This document shows, one piece after another, positions 1 to 6,086 of a DNA stretch of 6,943 nt (position 1 is the first letter of the stretch; each line of letters opens with the position of its first letter). The position numbers were made by a program, and so were the translations under genes. Origin of the DNA: Alphaproteobacteria bacterium (lineage in GTDB: Bacteria; Pseudomonadota; Alphaproteobacteria; Rhizobiales; Xanthobacteraceae); the NCBI GenBank assembly GCA_005883115.1, contig VAZQ01000014.1, forward strand, positions 1 to 6,943. The letters are read 5' to 3'. The notes under the pieces were generated by a model. The model had not been told where the DNA came from and ran no database searches. It saw only the letters and a program-made list of their open reading frames with translations.

Positions 1-1296
1 GCTGATCGCAATGGGATCGCCGCTTGGTGAATATTTGACCGCATTCGACACCAAATTGCTGAACGCTTGAACAAGAAGCTTGGGGTCGCCGCCCATCGGC
101 AACGGTCCCGGACCAAACCGCTCCAGGATCTGCGAACCAGGCGCTATCTCCCGGTGCAACTGGCTGACCTCGCGCAGCAGTGCGGCGACATCGATTTCCT
201 CCGGATGGAAGTAGAGGCCGGCACCGCCGTCGAACAGTCGCGAGGTATTCAGGAGATTGTCTATCAAATGCGTTATCCGCAACACCGCGCCGCGAACCTT
301 GCTGGCGCGCTCATTGATTTCCTCGGTGGGCATGCGGTCTTTCAACTTGATTAGGCGTTGGGCGTGACCATCGATGATCGTCAATGGCGTACGGAATTCG
401 TGTGAGGCCATGGACACGAAGTTGCGTTGGAGCAGAGCCAGACGCTGCTCCTGCGCCAGTTTCTCTTCCAGCATGGAGGCCTGGTGCGCGAGCACACGCT
501 GGCTACGCATCAGCTCGATCGCGTTATTCCGAAAAACGACGGCGGCGCGAGCCATCTCGCCGATCTCGTCGCGCCGTTCCGTTCCGGGAATGACAATATC
601 CGTGTCGTTGACCGCGAGACGGTGCATGCGGTCGGCCAGCTGCAACAGGGGGGTCGAGATCGAGCGGCTGATATAAAATAATGCGGCGACCACCATTACG
701 CCTGCGATCGCCATCGCCAGACCGACGAGCCAAAGCGCCTGCCGATAGGCAACCGCAAGACGGGCGCTCGCCTCTTGCGCATTGGCGACCGCGCGGTCAG
801 TGAGAAGGCCCAACGTGTCGCTCGCCGCATTGTACGCAGATCGGGAGCCCGCCATGTAAATGGCAAGCGCCTCGGCCTTGCGATCGGTGCGCGACAGAGC
901 CAGCATCTGGTTGACGGTTTTTCTGTAATCGTTCCACCGCTCCTTGAACTGGGTGTAGAGCTCGTTCTCCGCTGCATCATGGCGAATCTGCTCGTAGCTA
1001 CGCTCGGCTTGTGCAATGGAGCGATCCAATTGCTCCATCTCCTTTTCGGTTGCCGTGATCTGGGATGGCTCCGACGACAGCAGATTGCTGCCTTCAATCG
1101 CCCGAAAATCCGACGTGAAGTTGTTGAGATCACCGAGCACGCGGGTGTTCGGGAGCCACAGCTCGGCGATGTCTTCAGACAGGCTGTTAAAGTTGCTCAG
1201 CCGCGAAATGCTGAACAAACCGAGGATCACCACCAACAGAAAGAAAAACAAAAAAACTAAAGTAAGGTGGAATCTGATCGAACGCGGCTGGCGCAT
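1..1296 (-). CDS. Sensor histidine kinase with helical periplasmic sensor, HAMP and HisKA domains (3' end cut by window edge)
   Basis: Reading the minus strand from ATG at 1296 gives 432 uninterrupted codons to base 1. Residues about 8-30 form a first membrane helix. Residues 31-187 are a mostly helical, charged periplasmic stretch of the size of a chemoreceptor-like four-helix bundle. Residues 188-209 form a second membrane helix. A HAMP linker (about 210-262, with the ERRDEIGEMA turn) and a short coiled coil follow. The HisKA domain carries SHEFRTPL with phospho-acceptor His299. The last visible part is the N-box of the ATPase domain (NLVSNAVKYSP, from about 414). The G boxes lie outside the window. 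An in-frame TGA five codons upstream makes this the first ATG; no clear Shine-Dalgarno is visible. By family it autophosphorylates and passes phosphate to a regulator, most likely the divergent one at 1462. The signal sensed cannot be read from the sequence. Confidence 0.93.
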   Translation of the reverse strand, partial: MRQPRSIRFHLTLVFLFFFLLVVILGLFSISRLSNFNSLSEDIAELWLPNTRVLGDLNNFTSDFRAIEGSNLLSSEPSQITATEKEMEQLDRSIAQAERSYEQIRHDAAENELYTQFKERWNDYRKTVNQMLALSRTDRKAEALAIYMAGSRSAYNAASDTLGLLTDRAVANAQEASARLAVAYRQALWLVGLAMAIAGVMVVAALFYISRSISTPLLQLADRMHRLAVNDTDIVIPGTERRDEIGEMARAAVVFRNNAIELMRSQRVLAHQASMLEEKLAQEQRLALLQRNFVSMASHEFRTPLTIIDGHAQRLIKLKDRMPTEEINERASKVRGAVLRITHLIDNLLNTSRLFDGGAGLYFHPEEIDVAALLREVSQLHREIAPGSQILERFGPGPLPMGGDPKLLVQAFSNLVSNAVKYSPSGDPIAIS

Positions 1297-1461
1297 AGTG
1301 GCCGAATGTCAGGTTGATGAAACCATAGCTGCAAAGCGCGCATATCGCATCGAATATAGTAAGGTGCGTCAAACCGCGAAACCGGGTTTGCAGAAATTTT
1401 TGCTCGCAGGCCCCCGATATTAACTTAATATCCGGTTCCTTGGTCGAATCGGTGCCCGAAC
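1297..1461. promoter_or_regulatory. Divergent intergenic control region between kinase and response regulator
   Basis: This 165-bp AT-richer gap separates the divergent starts of the kinase (1296, minus) and regulator (1462, plus), so both promoters should lie here. On the minus strand a TTGACG (plus-strand 1367-1372) could be a -35 element, but no good -10 stands at the right distance: the nearby TATATT (1353-1358) is too close. On the plus strand the AT-rich core near 1418-1430 could serve as a -10 for the regulator, with TTGCTC (1400-1405) 19 bp before TTAATA. These promoter guesses are weak; the divergent arrangement is certain. Confidence 0.5.
1413..1435. promoter_or_regulatory. Palindromic operator-like site upstream of the response regulator
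   Basis: GATATTAA (1416-1423) and TTAATATC (1425-1432) are perfect inverted arms of 8 bp around one central C. After one mismatched pair (1415/1433) the symmetry continues for two more base pairs (CC at 1413-1414, GG at 1434-1435). The site ends 26 bp before the regulator ATG and overlaps the most promoter-like AT-rich core. A dimeric regulator such as a LuxR-type protein could bind it, which would suggest autoregulation. That role is inference; the symmetry is directly visible. Confidence 0.45.
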
Positions 1462-2067
1462 ATGGCGGAAACGCGCAAAAAGGTCCTGTGCATTGAAGAC
1501 GACCGCGAGACAGCGGCGCTGATTGCCGAAGAGCTTGTTGAGCGAGGCTTCGAAGTCAGCGTCGCTCATGACGGTCGGGCGGGTTTCGCCGCCATTTTGA
1601 AGAACATGCCCGACCTCGTTCTGTCCGATATCAGCATGCCGGTAATGTCCGGGTTCGAAGTGCTGGAACGGTTGACTGCGCTCGAGCCTCGCTTCGCGAA
1701 AATGCCATTCGTATTCCTGACCGCTCTGACGGATCGCGACAACGAGCTCAAGGGGCGCCAACTCGGGGCGGACGACTATGTCACCAAGCCGATCGATTTC
1801 GATGTGCTCACCACCATCATCAATGCGCGCCTCGCCGGCGTAGCACGTTGGGAGCTATGGCCGAAGCTCGTGCAGCTCAATGATCGTGAGGTGGAAACAT
1901 TGACCTGGGTGGCGCGCGGCAAAACGTCGGCGGAAATTGCGCAGATTCTGGGCCTTACCAAGCGCACGGTCGATTTTCACATCGACAACGCGCGCACCAA
2001 GCTTGGCGCGGCGACCCGCACGCAGGCCGTCATCAAGGCGGCGACCGGCCGCCTCATCGAGCCGTAG
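1462..2067 (+). CDS. Response regulator, receiver domain plus LuxR-type helix-turn-helix
   Basis: This 201-residue protein has a receiver domain at about 6-125: acidic pocket Glu12-Asp13-Asp14, phospho-acceptor Asp56 in DLVLSDISMP, switch Thr87 and conserved Lys109 in VTKP. A LuxR/FixJ-class helix-turn-helix follows at about 137-198, with DREVETLTWVARGKTSAEIA and a recognition helix around 166-182 (TKRTVDFHIDNARTKLG). The length is normal for the NarL/FixJ family. The C-terminal pattern (FHIDNA, KLG, TQAVIKA, GRLIEP) also resembles DNA-binding halves of quorum-sensing LuxR proteins of alphaproteobacteria, an eye-based impression. ATG 1462 is the only sensible start: an in-frame TAA lies at 1426-1428 with no other start codon between. 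No strong Shine-Dalgarno is present. It probably accepts phosphate from the divergent kinase and acts as a DNA-binding transcription factor; its targets are unknown, the nearby efflux operon being one candidate. Confidence 0.95.
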   Translation: MAETRKKVLCIEDDRETAALIAEELVERGFEVSVAHDGRAGFAAILKNMPDLVLSDISMPVMSGFEVLERLTALEPRFAKMPFVFLTALTDRDNELKGRQLGADDYVTKPIDFDVLTTIINARLAGVARWELWPKLVQLNDREVETLTWVARGKTSAEIAQILGLTKRTVDFHIDNARTKLGAATRTQAVIKAATGRLIEP

Positions 2068-2092
2068 CACCTGCGCAATCCGCGGCCGTGCG

Positions 2093-2449
2093 TCACTGCA
2101 TGAAGATGGCGAGCGCCAACGCGAAGGGAGCGATGATAAGGCCAAGATAGACCCAAGTCCGATACCCCTCGGGATCTTTCGGAAGCATGAAGAGGTGGAG
2201 CAAGATCCACAGCCCGACGGCGACGCCCAAGGCGAGCCTGATAAGGTCGCCGGGGGTCTCATAGGCGGACCATATGCTTTCGTTTTGAGGCGTGCTGACG
2301 CGCGCCACCACCACCAGCAGCGCCCCAATAAAGAGGGCGCGAAGGACGATAGCCCCCATCCGAAGGATAACGGGAACCTCGGCCTTCGGTGAGCTGTTCT
2401 CAGGGGAAAGCCCCTGCCCGGATTGTTCTGTCGTGATCTTGGCGCTCAT
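2093..2449 (-). CDS. Small three-helix membrane protein of unknown function
   Basis: I do not recognise the family of this 118-residue protein. After a polar N-terminus of about 27 residues there are three hydrophobic stretches fitting membrane helices: about 31-51, 68-89 and 98-117. The loop between helices 2 and 3 is polar (MLPKDPEGYRTW), and the protein ends almost inside the last helix (AIFMQ). The membrane pattern and absence of a better frame support a real gene. The start at 2449 lacks a clear ribosome binding site. An internal ATG (codon 31, 2357-2359) at the edge of helix 1 is an alternative that would remove the polar tail. It converges on the response regulator with 25 bp between stops. 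It lies downstream of the efflux pump on the same strand but 346 bp away, so it probably has its own promoter. A role in the pump or in signalling is speculation. Confidence 0.75.
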   Translation of the reverse strand: MSAKITTEQSGQGLSPENSSPKAEVPVILRMGAIVLRALFIGALLVVVARVSTPQNESIWSAYETPGDLIRLALGVAVGLWILLHLFMLPKDPEGYRTWVYLGLIIAPFALALAIFMQ

Positions 2450-2530
2450 GGGTTCGGCGCTTCGATTTCCGAGAGCCTAGCGCGATGACTGACAAGCGCG
2501 CTTCCGACTGCCCGGTCGGGATGTTAGAGA

Positions 2531-2554
2531 AACTCATTACAGGATATAAGTTCC
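2531..2554 (-). promoter_or_regulatory. Weak candidate promoter for the small membrane protein (EcfG-like spacing)
   Basis: On the minus strand GGAAC (plus-strand 2550-2554) is followed after 15 bases by AGTT (2531-2534). This resembles the GGAAC...CGTT pattern of the alphaproteobacterial general stress sigma factor EcfG, but differs at one base and is slightly short in spacing. It would place a transcript start roughly 70-80 bases before the ATG at 2449. Chance occurrence is quite possible. Confidence 0.18.
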
Positions 2555-2598
2555 CTGGCCCGACAAGGTAATGCCGGCGACGCGGAACAGGGCCAACT

Positions 2599-2615
2599 CG
2601 CGAGCATTGCTCGCG
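2599..2615. repeat. 17-bp GC-rich inverted repeat
   Basis: CGCGAGCA and TGCTCGCG form perfect 8-bp arms around a single T. As RNA this could fold as a 7-bp stem with a three-base loop. A further CTCGCG occurs just downstream at about 2625-2630, so the hexamer appears three times within about 35 bp. The role is unknown; no T tract follows on either strand. Confidence 0.45.
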
Positions 2616-2795
2616 GCTGCCGGGCTCGCGACCCGTGGCCTTGGCTGCCTCGGTCCGGCTGCGGGAGCCCAGAGGGCGCTCTTCGCCGCACGATCTGCCC
2701 CACAACGGGTGGCAGCACGCCAAAACAGGCTGAGCCCGGGCCCCGCTGCGATGACAACCGATAGTCCGCAGCTATCCTTCACTCCAACGCTGTTA

Positions 2796-5700
2796 TTAGG
2801 TGTCCACCTCGGCGTGGCCTCGTGCGTGTGGCGTTCTCGGCCCGGCCTCACCCCGTCTGCCCAGAAACAGTATCTGCAGCGCCGGGACGACGAGAAGCAG
2901 CATGATCGGTCCGACCAGCATGCCCCCAACCACCACGGTGGCGAGCGGACGTTGAACTTGGCTGCCAATTCCGGTCGAGATTGCGGCCGGAAGCAGGCCG
3001 ATGCAGGCCGACAAGGTCATCATCAAGATAGGCCGCATCTGCTGTTCGGCGGCATGGAACATTGCCTCGACGGTGTCCAAGCCAGTTGCGGCAACCTGGC
3101 GATAGCCGTTGACGATAAGGATTCCGCTCATAACGGAAACTCCGAACAGCGAGATGAATCCGATGGCGGCGGAAATGCTGAACGCCAGTCCGGAAACGTA
3201 CAATCCCAAAATGCCACCGCAGACTGCAAACGGAATTCCGAGCAGAGCCATGAGACAATCGCGGAATGAATTAAACATCCCGTAGAGGAGCATCATGATG
3301 AGCGCGAGAGTGATCGGGAGGATGACGGCAAGCCGGTTCTTTGCCTGTTGCAACGACTCGAATTCCCCGGCCCATTCAATGCGATAGCCGGTTGGCAGCG
3401 TCACATTGCGCGCAATCCTCTCCTGCGCCTCCGCGACAGCGCTTGCGAGGTCCCGACCCCGCACACTGAATTTGAGCGGTACGAAACGCTGGTTGCGCTC
3501 ACGAAAGATGTAGGAGGCACCCGTATCGAGGGTAATGGTTGCGAGATCACTCAACGGTATGTAGGCATTGCCGCTGTCGGTCTGAACGCCGACTTTGATG
3601 TTATTCACTGCTTCGATGCTGTTCCTATATTCGGGCGCAAGCCGCACGGTCACATTGAACTGTCGATCGGATTCCAGCAGGGTCGTGGCAACGGTGCCGC
3701 CCAGCGCGGCTTGAATGACCATATTGAGGTCGCTGACATTCAGCCCGTAGCGTGCCGCCTTTTCGCGATCGACCTTGATGTTCAGGTTAGGTTGCCCGAG
3801 CACCCAAAAAACACCGAGATCGGCAACTCCCCTGACCTGACTCATTTCGCGCATCGCCTGTCTGGCAATCTGCTCCAGAGTGGCGAGATCGCGACCAATG
3901 ATCTTGATCGAGTTGGCGCCCTTGACCCCCGAAATACCCTCCTCGACATTGTCCTGAATATATTGCGAGAAGTTGAAGCCGATTCCCGTGAACTCATTCG
4001 CGAACTCGGCCTGCAATTCGTCAATCAGCTTGGCTTTGGTCCTTCCTTTGGCCCATTCTTCAAACGGCTTTAGCGGCACAAAAAATTCGGCATTGAAGAA
4101 TCCGGCGGCGTCGCTGCCGTTGTCGGGCCGGCCATGCTGAGAAACCACCGTAATAGCCTCCGGGTGACGAAGCAGGATCTCCCGGATCCTGTCGACAATC
4201 GGCATACCGGCTTCCAGCGATATGGTCGGCGGCATCGTCGCTCGAATCCAGAGATTGCCTTCCTCAAGCGTCGGCAGAAATTCACCCCCCAGCCGCAACC
4301 CGAGGAAGCCCGTCACCGCGAGAAAGAGCAGCCCCATGGCCACCGTGAATCGGCGATACGTGAGCGACCAACGCAGCACTGGCGTATAGGTCGAACGTAG
4401 CGCCCTCACGACCGCAGTCTCGACCTCGCTGATGTGTTCGGGGAGCAAGAGGGAGGCGAGACACGGCGTCACTGTGAACGTCGCGATCAGTGCTCCCACC
4501 AACGCATAGGCATAAGTGCGCGCCATCGGCGCGAAGATCTGGCCTTCAACACCCTGCATCGTGAATAGCGGGATGAAGGCGGCTACGATGATCGCCGTCG
4601 AAAACAGCACGGCCTTGTTGATTTGGAGAGCGCTGATCAGAATGAGCCGCAACCGGTCAGTCCATGTCTGCGGGCCAGATGCATCCGTCTCGCCTGTTGG
4701 ATCGGGCCCCCACTGTCCTGCTGCCAACTGCTGCAATAGCCCTCGTCTTTGTTCAGGTCTGGCCTGAAAGTTTCGATAGATATTTTCCACGAGAATCACT
4801 GCTGCATCGACAATAATGCCGAAATCAACGGCACCCACCGACAACAAATTTGCGTCTTCATTTCGAACCACCAGAATGATGATGCTGAAGAACAACGCGA
4901 ACGGAATGTTGGCGCCGACGATGATCGCGCTGCGCAGATCCCCTAAGAAAAGCCACTGGATGAAGAAGATGAGCAGGCAGCCGAACACCAGATTGTGCAG
5001 CACCGTCGTGGTGGTGACCGAGACCAGCGTGGTTCGGTCGTAGAAGGGGACCAGTTTCACGCCGGGGGGCAAGCTCCCATCATTGTTAATTTTGTCGACT
5101 TCCGCACGCACCCGCGCCACGACGTCATTCGTGTGCAGCGTACGGTTCATAATGACGATCGCCGCGACCACGTCGTTCTCTTTGTCGCGACCGGCTTTGC
5201 CGAGCCGGGGCACGTGACCGACGGAGACCCTGGCAACATCTCTCACGAATACCGGGACGCCGTTCGATTGAGAAAGCAGGACATTCTCGATGTCGCCGAC
5301 CTTGTATCCCTGCGTCAAATCTGCCGAACCGCCGCTGTCCATGAGCCCCACTCCACGGACATTGACGGACTGCTGACCCATGTTGATGGTGCGGCCGCCC
5401 ACGTTGACGTTGGCATTGCCGATGGCTGCGATGACCTGAGGGAGCGTGACATTGTAAGCATCGAGCTTGTGCAGATCGACTTCGACATCGTACTGCTTAG
5501 TAGTTCCGCCCCAAGTATTGACCTGGACCACGCCGGGAACAGTAAGGAGACGACGTTGCAAGATCCAATCCTGGACCGTGCGCAGGTTCGTCAATCCGAA
5601 ATTTGGCGGTCCCACCAGCTGATATCGGAAGATTTCGCCGACTAGGCTCGTGCCCTGGATGGTCGGCTGCACATTATTCGGCAAGCTCACGTTTTGTTGC

Positions 5701-6041
5701 AGGTTGATAGCGGTCTGCGTGAGAGCAAAGTAATAGTCGACACCGTACTGGAATACGACACGAACGAATGACAGGCCGTAGAACGAGGTCGAGCGAATGA
5801 CGTTCACTCCCGGTGTCGGAGCAAGCCCGACCTCCAGCGGGATGGTGTAGTAACGCTCCATCTCTTCGGCCGAGAGGCCCGGCGCCTGAGCGGTGATCTC
5901 GAGGATGACCGGCGCTGGATTGGGATAGGCCTCGATGTTCAGTTTGCTGAACGCGATCAGGCCAGCGCCGATAAAAACCAAAAGGCACAGCAGAACGATC
6001 GGACGGCGGGTCAGTCCGAATGCCAGGAGTGCCTTCAGCAT
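2796..6041 (-). CDS. Heavy-metal-type RND efflux pump, inner-membrane permease (CusA/CzcA family)
   Basis: This 1081-residue protein has normal RND length and architecture. A first helix (about 13-33) precedes a large periplasmic porter part (about 34-340), then a helix bundle (about 345-535), a second helix and periplasmic part (about 565-900) and a last helix bundle (about 903-1060). By family it is a proton-driven trimer expelling substrate through an adaptor and outer-membrane channel. Helix 4 carries DFGIIVDAAVILVEN (406-420), close to the heavy-metal RND signature DFGxxxDGAxxxVEN, with Ala413 replacing Gly. EFLPTLEEGNLWIRATMP (587-604) and LKPFEEW (657-663) are typical of this family. 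Compared by eye with CusA, methionines of its copper/silver site seem absent (Asn650 and Glu701 at two of the positions), so a divalent metal looks likelier than Cu(I)/Ag(I), but substrate is unproven. A GAGAGGG site precedes the ATG, and the gene ends in tandem TAA TAA. It follows the adaptor gene after 45 bp. Confidence 0.96.
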   Translation of the reverse strand: MLKALLAFGLTRRPIVLLCLLVFIGAGLIAFSKLNIEAYPNPAPVILEITAQAPGLSAEEMERYYTIPLEVGLAPTPGVNVIRSTSFYGLSFVRVVFQYGVDYYFALTQTAINLQQNVSLPNNVQPTIQGTSLVGEIFRYQLVGPPNFGLTNLRTVQDWILQRRLLTVPGVVQVNTWGGTTKQYDVEVDLHKLDAYNVTLPQVIAAIGNANVNVGGRTINMGQQSVNVRGVGLMDSGGSADLTQGYKVGDIENVLLSQSNGVPVFVRDVARVSVGHVPRLGKAGRDKENDVVAAIVIMNRTLHTNDVVARVRAEVDKINNDGSLPPGVKLVPFYDRTTLVSVTTTTVLHNLVFGCLLIFFIQWLFLGDLRSAIIVGANIPFALFFSIIILVVRNEDANLLSVGAVDFGIIVDAAVILVENIYRNFQARPEQRRGLLQQLAAGQWGPDPTGETDASGPQTWTDRLRLILISALQINKAVLFSTAIIVAAFIPLFTMQGVEGQIFAPMARTYAYALVGALIATFTVTPCLASLLLPEHISEVETAVVRALRSTYTPVLRWSLTYRRFTVAMGLLFLAVTGFLGLRLGGEFLPTLEEGNLWIRATMPPTISLEAGMPIVDRIREILLRHPEAITVVSQHGRPDNGSDAAGFFNAEFFVPLKPFEEWAKGRTKAKLIDELQAEFANEFTGIGFNFSQYIQDNVEEGISGVKGANSIKIIGRDLATLEQIARQAMREMSQVRGVADLGVFWVLGQPNLNIKVDREKAARYGLNVSDLNMVIQAALGGTVATTLLESDRQFNVTVRLAPEYRNSIEAVNNIKVGVQTDSGNAYIPLSDLATITLDTGASYIFRERNQRFVPLKFSVRGRDLASAVAEAQERIARNVTLPTGYRIEWAGEFESLQQAKNRLAVILPITLALIMMLLYGMFNSFRDCLMALLGIPFAVCGGILGLYVSGLAFSISAAIGFISLFGVSVMSGILIVNGYRQVAATGLDTVEAMFHAAEQQMRPILMMTLSACIGLLPAAISTGIGSQVQRPLATVVVGGMLVGPIMLLLVVPALQILFLGRRGEAGPRTPHARGHAEVDT

Positions 6042-6046
6042 CGGCG

Positions 6047-6053
6047 CCCTCTC
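6047..6053 (-). promoter_or_regulatory. Ribosome binding site of the RND pump gene
   Basis: The minus strand reads GAGAGGG five bases before the ATG at 6041. This is the clearest Shine-Dalgarno-like site in the window and supports the chosen start, which also puts the first membrane helix at the usual distance from the N-terminus. Confidence 0.7.
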
Positions 6054-6086
6054 AACCCGCCCTGCCTCGCCGCTCGAGCGAGAAGA

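Larger units (their letters stand above)
2450..2795. other. Intergenic stretch without a convincing gene, GC-rich inverted repeats
   Basis: No frame here gives a recognisable protein. Frames open on both strands are rich in Arg, Pro, Gly and Ala, as expected by chance in GC-rich DNA. Three inverted repeats are visible: CCGAC (2504-2508) with GTCGG (2515-2519), the 17-bp CGCGAGCATTGCTCGCG (2599-2615), and GATAG (2760-2764) with CTATC (2772-2776). None is followed by a T run on either strand, so I do not call a terminator. The part next to 2449 should hold the promoter of the small membrane protein. Confidence 0.6.

Noticed and set aside
696..1133. Minus-strand open frame of 145 codons within the kinase region
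   Set aside because: It is in a different frame from the kinase, which reads continuously with membrane, HAMP and HisKA motifs; this frame is Arg/Ser-rich and featureless.
1187..1372. Minus-strand 61-codon frame starting in the divergent intergenic region
   Set aside because: It overlaps the kinase start in another frame and ends soon after the T-rich run; it has no supporting motif or ribosome binding site.
2068..2092. Possible bidirectional terminator between the converging regulator and small membrane protein
   Set aside because: Only short matches such as GCAC/GTGC and the CCGCGG palindrome are present; no stable stem with a T tract can be drawn.
2400..2757. Minus-strand frames of 77 and 107 codons in the gap before the small membrane protein
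   Set aside because: Both are rich in Arg, Gly, Ser and Pro, overlap each other in different frames, and lack hydrophobic or domain patterns.
2760..2776. GATAG...CTATC stem as terminator of the efflux operon
   Set aside because: The stem is only 5 bp and no T run follows on the minus strand.
2571..3269. Plus-strand open frame of 232 codons crossing the end of the pump gene
   Set aside because: It is antisense to the well-supported pump, has low-complexity polar composition (many Gln, Asp, His, Arg) and no recognisable domain; such frames are common opposite GC-rich genes.
3348..4073. Plus-strand open frame of 241 codons inside the pump gene
   Set aside because: It lies wholly antisense to conserved pump sequence and shows no family motif.
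4995..5645. Plus-strand open frame of 216 codons inside the pump gene
   Set aside because: It is entirely antisense to the N-terminal porter region of the pump, with no recognisable domain.
6071..6080. CGCTCGAGCG palindrome between adaptor and pump genes
   Set aside because: A 10-bp GC-rich palindrome is expected by chance in such DNA, and nothing else links it to regulation.
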